A program made the translations under genes and the position numbers. From positions 128,822 to 192,821 of the forward strand of contig QJNS01000118.1 in NCBI GenBank assembly GCA_004154925.1: DNA of 64,000 bases, written 5' to 3'. Under the pieces are notes generated by a model. That model was not told where the DNA came from. It searched no databases and was given only the letters and a program-made list of their open reading frames with translations. This document shows positions 49,101 to 62,150 of the stretch, one piece after another. Source of the DNA: Monosporascus cannonballus (Eukaryota; Ascomycota; Sordariomycetes; Xylariales). The first letter of the stretch is position 1. Each line of letters opens with the position of its first letter.

Positions 49101-52100
49101 ACGGATACCGAAAAAATTATATTAATAACAAAAAAAATAACTTTTTTAATATTAACGAACAATTATTTTTATTATTTATTTATTCGTATAATCGATTTTT
49201 TACATTAATTATTTAATTCGAACAAAAATATTTTAAGGATTAAAAAAATAAAAATATTTTAAAAGCTAATATAATAAATTCGAAAAAAACTGAAAATTAA
49301 AATTTAAAAGATTTTAATCTATTAATATAAATTACGAGCAATAAATTAAAAGAATAATTTGCTAATAATTGTAATATATTATAATTCGATTTACGTAATA
49401 CAAAAGTTTATTAAATTTCTTAATTAATAAATTTATTATATATTGATTATAATATATAATTAATCCTAATTAAAATAAATAAATATTTCGTATAAATTTA
49501 ACGAATTAAAAAGTAATAAAAATAATAAATTTAATCAATAAATAATATATTAATAATTTTAATTAATATTATATAAATATTTATAATTATTGCGTTTTAT
49601 AACCGTAATATTACGCTAAAACCGAATATATTTTTTATTATCGGTCTTAATTAAAACCGGCAAAGTTTCGTTTTTTAGTTTTTTAACATAATATCGTAAT
49701 TATTTTTAAATTTATTTTTAATATTATTATTTAATAAATATTATTCATGTTTAACGTATAATTCCTTAATTTTAATAAAAATTCTTATTGCGATTTTTTT
49801 TCCGATATATTATTTATAATATCGAATTAAGGATTATTACGTTTCAACGACGCCGGCAATTCCGGTAACGATATAAAAATAAACGAATTATATAAATATA
49901 AATATAATAACGAAAATAAATTTAAAAAATTAAAAGTTTTTAAAAATAATAAATTTTGTACCGATATTATAAATAAAAATCGAAAAAAGATTTAATTAAA
50001 ATTATTTAATATCTTATAAATTATATATATAACTATAAACGTTATTATAACCGAAATTATAATTATAAATTGCCAAAATACATAAAGTATATATCGGTTT
50101 AATATTTAAATTATTAAAATTATTATTAAACCGTTAATTATTAATTAAATTAAAGGATTATATCCGATATGTTTTAATTGAAACTGGACGTAATTTAAAA
50201 CGGCCTTATAGTTTTTTCTAATATTTATCGAATTTATAACATAATAATAATTCATATTTTATATACATCGGTTTATAACATAAAGATATAACGTTATTAT
50301 TTCCGATTAAACGAATTTAACCGCCTATAAAAAATTACTTATACTTTTTATAAAACCGAAAACAAATTTTTTTTATATATTATATATAATATAAAAAATA
50401 AGCAATTTTTTAAAATATCTTAATATTATAATTTATCGAATTCAGATGCCGCCTTAATTAATTTAAATACATTTTAAATTAAATATAAACTTTCAACTTT
50501 ATTTAACTTATTTAGGAATATATTAAATACAAATTTTTTAAATTTAACAAAAATAAATATTTATTTTATTTTTTTATTATTAAATGGAAATAATTATATA
50601 AAAAATATTTTATTCGTTTATTATTTATATCAGAATTTTATTATTTCCTAAATAACCGTTTTTACCGAACCGGCTTTAAATAAGTTTTATGTAAATATTT
50701 TCGAATTTAAAGGTTTAAATATATTAAAAAAAATTAAACGTATATATATTATAACAGAATTTATATAGAATTAAATTATTATAATCCTTTTTTGATATAA
50801 TAATTTGGCCTTTTTTTAAATATATTAAAATCGCTTTATATATATATTTGCCGTTAAATAACATGTATTATTAAAACCTTATTTTTATTTAATACCGCAA
50901 ATTAAAATTATTTTATTTCGAAAATTTACAAATAATATTTTAAATAGCCGAAATTTAAAATAAATATTTAATATTTATTTTATTTTAATCGAAATTAATC
51001 GTAATAAATTACTTATTATTTTTTTATTATTAAATCAGTTATATTACTCTTTATTACGACCATTATATTTTTCTAAATATTACGTTATTTAATTTGCCGA
51101 ACTTCAATTATTTTTATTATTTTAATTTTTTTAAAAATAAATATCTTAATTTTATATTTGTTAAATATTTCATAAAATATACATAATATAATTTAATTAT
51201 AATTAATTAAATTTAATCATTTATAATTACGAACCGTTTAATTTAATCGTTATTATAAATCATTAATCGAAAATTTATACGGTATATTTTATTATATTAT
51301 GGGGGTATTATCCGGAATATTTATATTTAATTTAAAAATAACAATAATTATAATAATACGGATAAAATTATTTAACTATTTAAAGTTATTATACGTATAA
51401 ATTTAATTTCCGTAAAATATTTTAAAATTATAAAAATATATAAGTTTTTTTATAATTTTTAATAAATATTTCCGATTTATTATAATTATAATTAAATAAT
51501 TACAAATATTTATAATTTTCTTTTTATTATTAATATAAAAAATACTTTTTATAATAAAACGTAAATTATGAAATTGGATTAAAAAATATTATGTAATAAA
51601 CCGGATATATTAATTATTAAAAAATCTCAATAGAGTTAATTCGAACGTTAATTTTTAAATATAAAACAAATTATAATATTAATTTAGAAATAATTAATAT
51701 TAAAATATCGGATTTCCGTTTTATAACCATATTTAATTAAGCCGTTAATTTAACGAAAGTTATTATATTTCGTAATACTTTTATAATATTATTAATAATT
51801 ATTATATATTCAAATTAATATATATAAACAAAAAAAACAAAATACAAATTCCAAATATTAATATATTTAAACCGGACCTTTTTTTATTTTCATAATAAAT
51901 ATATTGCGTTAACAATAACCAAATTATATTATTATTTAAAAATACAATTTATTATAATAATTTAAAATTAATTATTCGATATTTATTTAAAATTAAAAAT
52001 AATATAATTATATTATTTAGCAATTATACGGTTAAACTTTTTTAAATTAAATATTTTCGTATGCGCAAATATTTAAATAAAAATTAAATATAACATTATT

Positions 52101-52878
52101 AATATAAAAATTCATTATTTTTTACGTTGATATAATTAATAATATAATTTAATTAATAATTAAATTAATTATTAACGAAAAAACCTAAATAATTAAGGAT
52201 TTTTCTAAATTTATTTTAATAACGAAAAAAATATTAAGTTTTTTAAAAACCAGATTATATATTATATTAAGTTATTTTGTTCTCTAAAATATAACTATAT
52301 TTATTAAATATAACGTCTAATATAAGGCGAATAAACCGACGGCATAAAGTTTTTATAAAGTTATCGGCCGTATATATAATATTAATTTATAAGTTAATTA
52401 CCTTTATATCGGCAAAAAACCGATAAAAATATCGGATAAAAATAAAAATTTTATTTTAAAAAATTAAATATTCGAAAATTTAAAATATTTATTTTAAATT
52501 CTTAAATATATTTCTTATATTTAATCAAATAAGGAAAACATATATTTTAAAATTTATTACAGATAAATTTAAATTTTATATAATATTATTTAGCTTATAA
52601 CATTATATTATTATCGTACTAACTTAAAAAAATAAAAAATTATAATATATATTAATCGAAATTTTTAAAGTTTTTTTTAATTATAATAATTTTTATTTTA
52701 TATTAATTAAAATTATTATTATATTAAAAATTAAACATTTTAATTTTAAATTAAATTATATAAATTAAAATATTAAAAATTTCGTAATTAATATATATTG
52801 TTAAAATTAAAATTAATAATGTTTATAAATTTATATAAAAACGCATTAAATGGAACAAAAAAATCATAATTAATTATT

Positions 52879-53037
52879 AGGCCTTATTTTAGAAGTTTTG
52901 TTATTTTTATAAGTATTATTTTTAAAGGAATTTAGCTGATATATTAAACCTTTAACAGATATTTCTTGATTAAAAGCTATAGCTGTAGCTACGGCTGCTG
53001 CGCCGCAGGCGCAGCCACAACTTCCAAAATGGGGTCC
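52879..53037. repeat. 159-bp inverted-repeat end unit, copy 2
   Basis: Counterpart of 36155-36313 with the same GC hairpin (52997-53015, identical stem and loop). The left inverted repeat and middle carry further C-to-T and G-to-A changes, while the right 75 bp are nearly unchanged between copies. Confidence 0.6.
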
Positions 53038-53043
53038 TGATCA

Positions 53044-53757
53044 AGATGAAGTAAAGTTTATCGAGCTCGCTGCCGATTTATAATACCATCACCTACAACT
53101 TAAAGCCCTACTTGCCGAATACCGCAATAAAAATGCCTTAAATAAGCTTAGCACCTTGAAACGGATTTCTTTGAGATTTTCGGTACTAATTAATAGGTTT
53201 TTCCATATTACCAGTACAAAAAAAACTTGTTAAAGTTTTCTGCCGCCCTTTAAATAGTGACTCGAGTTATTGAACGCCTTTAGCAACTAGTTCTTTGCGG
53301 AAAATAATCGCGTTTCGATATGATTTCAATATAGGTTTGCTCTATTTTTGAAAAAGGAAATAGTTATTAACGATAACGTAAAGCAGAAAATTGTATATAA
53401 AGGTTTGAACTACGTTATACCGAAATTTATAATCTTATTTAAATTTAAACCTTCGTTAATTACCAACATTAACGCGATTTATATTAACGTTATATTTATA
53501 AGTAAATCGGAATATTATAACCGTTTTTTCCTTTTAGTTTTCAAAGAATTTGCGAACGGCGTTTTTAAATTTATTCTTTGTTTTGCGACTTTTTTTTAAA
53601 TTAATAAAATTCTTTTTTTCGCCATCTATTTAATATTAAGGAATAAAGTAATAGAATTATTAGCCTAAACGATTTAATTTATCTTATTATTAGGTGTTAG
53701 AAACTTTATAACTTAATTAAAAAATAAGGAAATATTTTTAATATTTTTTTAAATCAA
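53044..53757. other. Decayed repeat between long repeat and chromovirus
   Basis: Moderately AT-rich with residual CpG. Near 53070-53220 a plus-strand frame reads QLKALLAEYRNKNALNKLST-like sequence with few stops. At 53348-53599 an 83-codon open frame has no recognised motif and begins with a TTG. This is probably a transposon remnant of unknown family. Confidence 0.4.
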
Positions 53758-54180
53758 TGTTATAACTTAACGATCTTGGCTTTTTATAGACGATCGAGGC
53801 TCTAAAAGAAATAAGACCCGATTTACGCCAAGAAGTTCCGTGATTAGCTTAATGAGCTTAAGCGTTACTATTAGTTTAGGAATATTAAGCTAGTTAAGTT
53901 ACGAAGAACTTAAAGAGGCTTAAAAGAACTTAACTAACTAAATATCTTTAAACTAGTTCAAAATACCTTAAGCTAAAATGAGGATATATACGGTTATTAT
54001 TTCTATAATTTAGATAATTTCAGTTTGTAATAATAATTTGTCACCTAAAGTACTCTTAATATTACGAAACGTAATACGTTATTATATTTATTACTTAATT
54101 TCTTACGATATTCCTGCTAATATAAATTCGTATGACTAAGATTTAATAATTGGTTAAACCTTAAGCAGTTATACGTTACA
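53758..54180 (+). repeat. 5' LTR of element C
   Basis: Starts TGTTATAAC and ends GTTATACGTTACA. It has the same length as the 3' copy, and the two differ mostly by transitions. The best shared block is around 'ggatatatacg' followed by 'tattatt'. Confidence 0.9.
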
Positions 54181-55200
54181 ACTTTTTATTTAATAATACT
54201 ATTAAACTTCAAGTAATATCGCCGACATTATGTTTATTAATAAGTAGTCTCAATAGCTTATTTACTAGATCTTTAATAACTCGGATATTGGAATAAAATT
54301 CGAAAAGGAAAAACTTCGCCTTTTTCGCGAAAAAGTTTTCCGACGCCTAGATGCCATAAATAAACTTATTTTTTAACTTAAGAAAAACAATAATAATACA
54401 ACGTCCTTTTAAGTCGCCTATAAAAAATTTAAGAAAAAAAAGGAAAGCTGTTAAAGTTAAAAGGTTTTTTCGAATAAGTTAAATTATTTAATTAAATTTT
54501 GTCAAAAACTCAGAAAAAGTGTTTAAACTTTTTAAATTAAAACTTTTCAACGAAATCTTAACTAAATTATAATTATTTTTAACTTAATACCGAATATTTT
54601 TCGGGTATTTCTTTTCTTTGACTTATTACGTTTATTGTACGAATCGAGTTTATAGTCGAACGATGTATTGGAGATACGGTTATTTAGTTCGAATCCGTCA
54701 TAAAAATTACGTTATTTTGCTAGTTGAAAAACGAAATTCGAAAGTAATACAAATATATAATAATTACGAACAATTTAAGTAAGTATTAATAAAGACTTTC
54801 GAAATAATAAATAAAAAGAAAAAGGTTAAGATATAAATTTAATAACTACGATAAAAAATTAACATTTACATACGGTAATAGAATAATTTAATTATTTTTT
54901 AACCTAAATTAAAAATAAAAAGTATTAAAAATTAAAGTTTTCGATAATTTAAAGACAAAAGTATAAAAAAGCTTTTTTAAGCTTAATCGATTTAATTATT
55001 TATCGAATTATATTATTATATTAATTAAGATTGACGATTAATAATACGTATGGTGGATTAAGGATATTAAAAAAATAATAATAAGCCTTAATATACGACT
55101 AATATCAGCGCTTTTTGACGTAATAATATTTTTTTACAGTATAGAACTAGGACTTCTAGAATTAAAAGTTATTTATAAAAAGAATGGGAGCTAAATTAAA

Positions 55201-55242
55201 TGTTTTAATTATAACAAAATAGAATATAAGATAATATATTAT
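55201..55242 (+). pseudogene. Gag zinc-knuckle remnant (element C)
   Basis: The frame reads CFNYNKIEYKIIYY where a CX2CX4HX4C knuckle is expected. The first Cys survives; the others and the His are changed to Tyr by single transitions, and the Gly before the His position is Glu. It lies upstream of RT, as in Gypsy elements. The surrounding gag is too decayed to delimit. Confidence 0.65.
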
Positions 55243-56999
55243 ATGGCATATAAAAAGTGTTATTAAGATAATTAAAAATTAATATTCGAAAAATAATCTG
55301 AAAAAATTCAAAAAAACAAAAACAAACTTATTAATATAATTCGGCTTAAGTATATATTAGGTTCCTGATGACAAAACGTTTAATAAGCAATACGAGAATC
55401 TAACAAGATAGCTTAATCAATGTTGCGAGTATAATAAGAAATATTATAAAAATATTTATGTAAGTATTAGAATTAAATAGAAAACGTTTGTCTCGAAACC
55501 TTTGATCGATATAGCAGAATATATACTATATATTGTCGACGACGGGAATATTCCGATTACGAGAAAAGCAAATAATATATTTATAGACAAATTATCCGTA
55601 TATATTATAACAAATTAGATTTTTTAAACGATATCGAAAATAACAAAAATAATAAATAATAATATTAATATTTTCGATTTATAATCTCAGGAGATATTTA
55701 ATAATTGGCCGGAGTGAAAAGTTGATACCAAGGAAAATAATACCTATAAAAAGTTTTTTTCTATTATTATGCATAGTAGAATTACTAAATGAAAAAGAGA
55801 TTAATTTAATATATAGTAAAAAAAACATGATTAAAAGACTATTATAGATTTTTGTTTTTAGTTAGTATTTACGATAGACTTTTATAAAAAAAAGGCTATT
55901 AAGAAAAAAATACATTAGTTTATACGAAAATTCTAAAACGATAATTAAAACGACATATTATGAGATATAATCGCAAATATAAAAAACAACGTATTTGACA
56001 GAAAAAGAAATTATTGCAAAATTAAAAGTAATTAACATAATTCGAAAAAATAGTAAGCCGCAATAATGATAAATATAATAACTTAATACGTTAAACGAAA
56101 ACATACAAATAAAATTCGACACATTCGAAAAAGAATTAAAAAAAAGTTACCTATAAAAAGGCTGCAAAATGACAAAATCTAAAGAAGTTAAAGAGAATTC
56201 TTAATAAAGGCTTTAAACGCGATAATAAAAGCCGTTAATAACTTTATTCTTTTAGATATACGAATTAGAACGTATTAATATATCGCAATAATAAACTGCC
56301 AAACTTTGAACAGAAATTATATTATACTAGATATGATTAATAAGTTTAAATTATTATAGAAATACAAGTTAAAACCTTATATAATAACAAATGCTAAATA
56401 GTAGGAATTCGTTTACGATAATAGAAAAATTATACGCGAAATTAATTACTTCGAGAGTTTTATTTAAGAACGATATTAAACGGTTAATTTCGATATTATT
56501 TCGCTTGGAAATTACGATATGATCTTAGAATTATTATAGATATACTAATACGTAATTTCAATTAATAGAAAAATTAACTAGGTAAGGTTTATTTTATACT
56601 TTATTAACGGATAAAAAAAAATTAAAATCTTAATATTCGATCGAAAATGTTAACGAATATAGATATAAAGATATATCAGAAATTTTACCATTTAAAAGGA
56701 TAAGATATAAGAAAAAAATAAGTATTAAAGAAAAATACTACGTATGGTTATTATTGTTAAAGCGAAATTAAAATAACTGAATAACGACTTAAAATAACAG
56801 CTCTAAAAATCAGAAAGTTTAGCTAATACATTATTATAATATGATAAATACGAGCAGCTTTTTCAAAAAAAATATTTAATACGAAATTATTAAAATATAA
56901 CGAATAAGATTATAAGATAATCTTTAAAAAAGGATTCTCGACGACGTTTTATCCTATTTATAATTTTAGTAGAAACGAATTACGTATTTTTAAAAAACA

Positions 57000-57475
57000 C
57001 CTAGAAAGTCGATTACAAAAAGGATAGATTTGATTTTCGAAATTACTAATAGGTTACTTAATGTTTTTCGTATCGAAAAAAAACGAATAATGGCGATTTA
57101 TAGTTAATTATCGATAATTACACGATATTGTTATCAAGGATCGAATATTATTATTTTTGATTATAGAAATTAAAAACAGATTTTACGAAGTTAAATAGTT
57201 TATAATATTCGATCTTTAAGAAAATATAACGGTATTAAAATTTAAAAAAGATATAAATTAAAAGCAGCTCTCAAAATAAAAAACAGGTTTTAAAATAAAC
57301 TATAGGTTATTTAAGTATTTAATTACGTTAATAAGATTTACAAACGTATTAGTAATTTTTTAACAAATAATTCATTATATATTACGACAATATCTCGATT
57401 TTTCTGTTATATATTACTTCGACAATATTTTTATTTTCTTAAAAACGAAAAAAGCATATATAAGATACGTTTATA
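57000..57475 (+). pseudogene. Reverse transcriptase remnant (element C)
   Basis: This frame follows the Gypsy RT pattern through most conserved blocks: VSKKNE, then RFIVNYR, IKDRILLFLI, a FDL block, a YRLFKYL block, a RFTNVLVIF block and finally IYYFDNIFIFLKNE. The active-site pair reads Asp-Asn (57421-57426), so the second catalytic Asp is lost by G-to-A change. Internal stops sit mainly at expected Trp or Gln positions. RNase H should follow but I could not delimit it. Confidence 0.92.
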
Positions 57476-58639
57476 AAGTTTTCTAAATTTTACAAAACGT
57501 AAAACTATTTCTTAACGCAAAAAAAAATTAATTTTACGTATAAAAAATAAAATATATACGACAAATTATTACTTTAAAATATATCAGAATAAACTTTAAA
57601 AATAGTCGCTATAATTATAAAATAACAAAGGTTGACGATAATTAAAAATGTATAGGTATTTGCTAAATTCGCCAATTATTATAGAAAGTTTATTCGAATC
57701 TTTAGCAGAATAAATATACTTTTAACGAATTTTACGAAAAAAGCAAAAAAAAAATTCAAATAAACGTTAAATACGAAAAAGATTATTTTAAGATAATAAG
57801 AATGTAAATACTAGCGACTTAATATTAATTATATAAAATTTATACCGTTTTACTAAATTAAAAACCGATATTTCGAATTACGTATTAAACGTGATAATTA
57901 AATAACAAAATAATTAAAATAAATTATACATTATTTCATTTTTGTTATGTAAAGTAAAAGAAACTAAACTTAATTGCGGTATTCCAGATAAGGAATTTAT
58001 AGTTATTATTACAATATTCTAAAAATTTAAGCACTTTTTAAAAAAAGTTTGTATTAGGTTAAAGTTTATATAAGTAATCAAATTTTTACTCTATTTAATA
58101 CTACTAGAAAACTTATAAAATATTAATTTCGTTGCGCGAAAAAATTAGCGAATTTCAATTTCGTTATTATCTATAAAAAGGATTAAAAAATAATAAAACA
58201 AATATCTTAAATAAGTGACTAAACTTTAAGCCAAATTAATTAAAGTTAATTATATAATTTTTGATATTTTTCTAAAAAGAGATTAACGTTTACGATAAAT
58301 TACGATAATTCGGATAATATCTTTCAATATATATCGGAAAATTTGATAATATAAAAACGGTTTCCCAGAAAATTAAAAAATAAACGAGATATAAATTCCA
58401 GAAAAATCCTAGAAATATCTAATACGAAAAATAGACGAATATTAATTATATAAATATTTAAGGATTTATAAAATCTTAAAACGATTTTAATATATATATT
58501 TTTTAAAAAAATGAAGTTATCAATGTAAAAAATTATACGGTAATACGATATTTGCGCTAAAATAAAAGCTCGACGATATAAGCTATATAGAAAATTATAG
58601 CTATTACTAATCGCAAAATGACTATGGTATTTAGTTATA

Positions 58640-58915
58640 TTCGACTTTATTATTAAATTTTCTATGTTAAAAATTTAAATCTAGGAATATATTACGATAG
58701 CATTTTCGTAATCGTCGATCGATTTACGAAATTTTCCTATATTTTACTATATTATGAGGATATAAATGCTAAATAAATGGTGTACATTTTTAAAAAATAT
58801 ATTTTCAATATATATAAATTATTAATAAAAATGATTTCACCCCAAAAATCGATATTTATGTTTAAATTTTAACAAAGCTTTATAATATAAATAGATTTAA
58901 ATTATAAATTATTAA
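58640..58915 (+). pseudogene. Integrase core remnant (element C)
   Basis: The frame contains DFIIKFS, then after an apparent one-base shift DSIFVIVDRFTKFSYILLYYED, the block with the first catalytic Asp of the rve integrase core. A segment reading KMISPQKSIF lies where the second Asp motif is expected, so that Asp is gone. Stops replace a likely Gln. The HHCC zinc-binding part upstream is not readable. Confidence 0.88.
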
Positions 58916-59505
58916 GAATATTTAAACATTAAATAAATATATATATAAAATAAATAAATTAAATTTTAAACTTTTACTTACGATATTATATTAATTATAA
59001 AGAAGATAATTAAGTTAAAAAATTATTAATTATATAATTAGTTTATAATATTAGTTATTACGAAAATATTAAAATAATATTAGCCAATTTAAATTTTAGT
59101 TTTATTTTAAATATTTATAAGAAATTACGTAATAACGATCTAATTAATAATCAAACAATTTTTACATCTAAATAATTATAATAATTAAATTAAGATATAA
59201 AAATAAAAATAAAATTCGTACGAAATTAAATAAATAAATATTATAATTAAATAAATTAAACAAATTCGAAAAAAGGAAAAACGTTTTTCTCGTTATAAAA
59301 AATATTTAAACAAAATAACTTGATAGAAAACTTAATTTTAAATATATCGGTCTATATACAATTATCAAAAAAATCTTAAAAAATAATTATTAATTAAAAG
59401 TTTTATTAAAATTTAAATCTTAATTAACTTATTACTTTTTTTATTACGATTAATAGTAAATATAATCAAAGTATTTACGGTATAAAACGATATGAAAATA
59501 GAAAA

Positions 59506-59640
59506 CGAATAAATATATAAGGTGAAGAAAATTCTTAATATATAGAAATAAAACGAATTTACCTAATATTTAATCAAGTAGAAAAAGTATTCTGATTCCG
59601 AAAATATCTAGAAACCTGTCAAAAATCTTATTAGCGCTTA
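59506..59640 (+). pseudogene. Chromodomain remnant (element C)
   Basis: The same domain as 15358-15493. Recognisable pieces are VKKILNI, then KKYSDSENI and KPVKNLISA, with stops at the two Trp-type positions and elsewhere. It lies at the integrase C-terminus, as in chromoviruses. It is worse preserved than the copy in element B although the rest of element C is better preserved. Confidence 0.75.
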
Positions 59641-60370
59641 ATTCCTACTGAAAAACTTTTATTAATAATGACCGGCGCGTTTTAATTAACGGTCGACCAA
59701 TTAATAACCGAGATATCGAGCTAGTCGGCCGCGGTCTGCGTTAACGTAATAGTTATAACGACAGTCTTTAATTATTTCTGTTCCTTTTTTAAGTGCTTAA
59801 ATTCTTTCATAACCTTTGTGCCCTGGATACTTTAACGAAATATCTCGATATTACGATTACGAAAAAGTTCTTCTTTATTTTCGCTAACGGCTTAAACGGT
59901 CAAATAATTTATTTAAACGTAATTACGTTTTCAGCATTTTTTGACAATACGCTTTTTTAATTTTAAACGGCTTTTTTATAATAAATTTATTATATTTAAA
60001 TTTAAAAGGATTAAAAAGGTTGTAAAAGCCTTTATTCTTAATATAGCGCGTATATTTTTCTAAGTTATAATAAGCTTTATAAATTTTGTTTTCGGATTTA
60101 TAATATAAATAATGTAACAAACCTGTTATATATCCACCTGGAAGTATAAGCAGTATCCGAAATGGGGTCTTGATTTACAGATAATAATAAGGCGAGAAAT
60201 AATTTAGTGGCCTGTTCGTTAAAAAGATTTAAAGATTTTTCCCTTAATCAGAGAACGGTATAATTGCCTTTAAACTAAGAGCTTAGATTAATAATTAAGG
60301 AACGAAACTAGGTAGGTGCTATTTATATGAGAAACCGATTTATTATATATCCCAATTTCTAAAGTGAGTG
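59641..60370 (+). other. Region between chromodomain and 3' LTR of element C
   Basis: RIP-mutated. The minus-strand open frame at 59923-60120 is Lys/Tyr-rich with no motif. At 60159-60170 the motif GGGGTCTTGATT matches the right end of the 159-bp inverted-repeat unit, so a fragment of that family may lie here. Confidence 0.4.
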
Positions 60371-60530
60371 TGTCGTGGATCTATGTGATCTATGTGATTT
60401 GGTTAAATTACTTAAATTACTTAGATCACGGAACAAACCAAGCTTCCCTGTCCGGAGTTTAGCCGTGACAGGTTCGCGCTAGGCCTTAAAGGTAGGTTTC
60501 TTAGAGGCAGGAACCCTGGTTCCTGTAACA
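60371..60530 (+). repeat. Possible solo LTR nested in element C
   Basis: A 160-bp segment richer in G/C than its surroundings. It begins TGTCGTGGATC and ends CCTGTAACA. Near its start it has tandem 9-bp repeats (gatctatgt twice, aaattactt twice) bracketed by GTGATCT and AGATCAC, which can pair. The ends fit an LTR, but the 5-bp flanks (GAGTG, AATAG) do not match, so the assignment is tentative. Confidence 0.5.
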
Positions 60531-60708
60531 AATAGGAATCGTTCGATAATATAATAAAATCAAGGTGATTAATACGTTTGAAAAGAATTAAAGCATTAAT
60601 ACATTTGCAAAAACGACATTTTTTAATAAGACTCGATATAATAAGTATAAAAAAAGAAAAGTTATTTACTAAAAACCAATAAACGAATAATTTAATTTTA
60701 GAGATAAA

Positions 60709-60730
60709 GATTTTAAAAAGAAGAAGATCG
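60709..60730 (+). other. Polypurine tract of element C
   Basis: The purine-rich run ending AAAAAGAAGAAGATCG directly precedes the 3' LTR. A similar run ends at 16123 before the LTR of element B. Confidence 0.6.
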
Positions 60731-61153
60731 TATTATAATCTAACGGTTTTAGTCTTTTACGGACGGTTAAGGCTTCAAAGAAAATAAGCCTCGATTTATA
60801 CCAAGAAATTACGTAACTGGTTTAATAAACTTAAACGTTATTATTAGTTTAAGAACGTTAAGCTAGTTAAATTACGAAAAACTTAAAAGGGCTTAAGAAA
60901 ACTTAATTAATTAAATATTTTTAAGTTAGTTCAAAATACGTTGAGCCAAAATAAGGATATATACGCTTATTATTTTCATAATTTAAATAACTTTAATTTG
61001 CAATAATAATTTCTTATCTTAGGCATCCTTAGTAATACGAGACGTAATATATTACTATATTTATTGCTCAGTTTCTTACGACATTTTTGCTAACATAAAC
61101 CCGTACAACTATAGTTTAATAGTTGATTAAACTTCAAGTCGTTATAATTAATA
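60731..61153 (+). repeat. 3' LTR of element C
   Basis: Starts TATTATAATC and ends ATTAATA (TG and CA ends both hit by transitions). It has the same 423-bp length as the 5' copy. Confidence 0.9.
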
Positions 61154-62150
61154 AGTTATTTCGTTATTTTATAAATTTTTCGAGCGGTATCTATTATTAT
61201 AACATGGTTTTGCATAATTACAAAAATAAATATAGGGAATAAAAAAAGTTATCAAAAATATATAATATAGAATATTATAAATGCTTCTGAGTTTATCGAC
61301 GAGGAAAACAATTAATCGTTAAATTAAATTTAAAAAATCGTCGTTTTTCTTATTATTTTTTTTGTTCGTAAAACGCTAATAGGATTTTCGTTTTTATCTA
61401 GATAATGGTTTATTTATATCAAAAATAGCCTGTAAAAAGCCAGAACCCAGATTTTAAAACCGGTATTATTAATTTTATTCGAGATAATAATATTCAAAAA
61501 CAATTTTCCGCAGTATTTTACCATATATTTATTTACGTTAATATTATTTCTTAAAACGCAAAATTTAAAATTTATTTATTATATTTATTTAACTTATTTA
61601 TTATAACGTTTAAAAAGTTATTTAGGTTAACGTTCGTAATTCTAGATTCGAAATATTCGATAAAAAATCTGTTATCGATTTGAAGAAAAAAACCAATAAT
61701 CGAGTAATACGAGGTATAATCCGAGCTGATTTAATACGTATCGACCGACGTTTTTTTGTAATTATATATATAAATTAGGATAAAGAAAACTAAATATAGC
61801 TTTTCGATATACGTATTATATTATTAATAATTTCGAATATATAGCTTTTTTTTATTTAGGTTTGAAATTATTCGTTTATTATATTTATTTTTTTAACTAA
61901 TGTAAAATAAATAGAAAAAAATAATTTTAATAAAATAAATAATAACGATTTTATTTGAATTTTGAATTTATCAAAAATTAATAACTTAAAATAAATCCTA
62001 ATTAATAGATTTGGCCTTACGTTAAAATGGAAGTTAACTTTATCTAGAAGGTCTTTTTTATACGCGTTAAAATTTAATTATATTATAAAGATTTATAATT
62101 TTATTTTAACATTTACACCTTTTCGTTTCTGTCCCATTTTCCGTTAATTT
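61154..62150. other. RIP-mutated AT-rich DNA, no gene recognised
   Basis: Residual CpG and frequent stops; probably another decayed repeat. G+C rises to normal from about 62150. Confidence 0.45.

Larger units (their letters stand above)
41903..53043. mobile_element. Long RIP-mutated repeat, copy 2, class unknown
   Basis: Direct copy of 25429-36319, aligned by eye along its whole length; for example the blocks at 26.6, 28.6, 30.2, 32.1 and 33.2 kb match 43.1, 45.1, 46.8, 48.8 and 49.9 kb. It is longer mainly because of a 188-bp solo LTR (43181-43368) and a 118-bp inverted-repeat element (46033-46150), both absent from copy 1. It is overall somewhat more mutated than copy 1. The first roughly 150 bp and last roughly 80 bp are clearly less mutated than the interior. 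No intact gene is inside. Confidence 0.9.
53758..61153 (+). mobile_element. Gypsy chromovirus with both LTRs (element C)
   Basis: Two direct 423-bp LTRs (53758-54180 and 60731-61153) enclose plus-strand remnants in Gypsy order: zinc knuckle (55.2 kb), reverse transcriptase (57.0-57.5 kb), integrase (58.6-58.9 kb) and chromodomain (59.5 kb). A purine-rich tract precedes the 3' LTR. Stops at former Gln and Trp codons and changed catalytic residues show it is dead. The 5-bp flanks (ATCAA and AGTTA) do not match, so the target duplication is lost or the ends have recombined. A short LTR-like repeat is nested near the 3' end. Element B is a more decayed relative. Confidence 0.9.

Noticed and set aside
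53348..53599. 83-codon open frame as a gene
   Set aside because: Opens with TTG, lies in RIP-mutated DNA and has no recognised domain.
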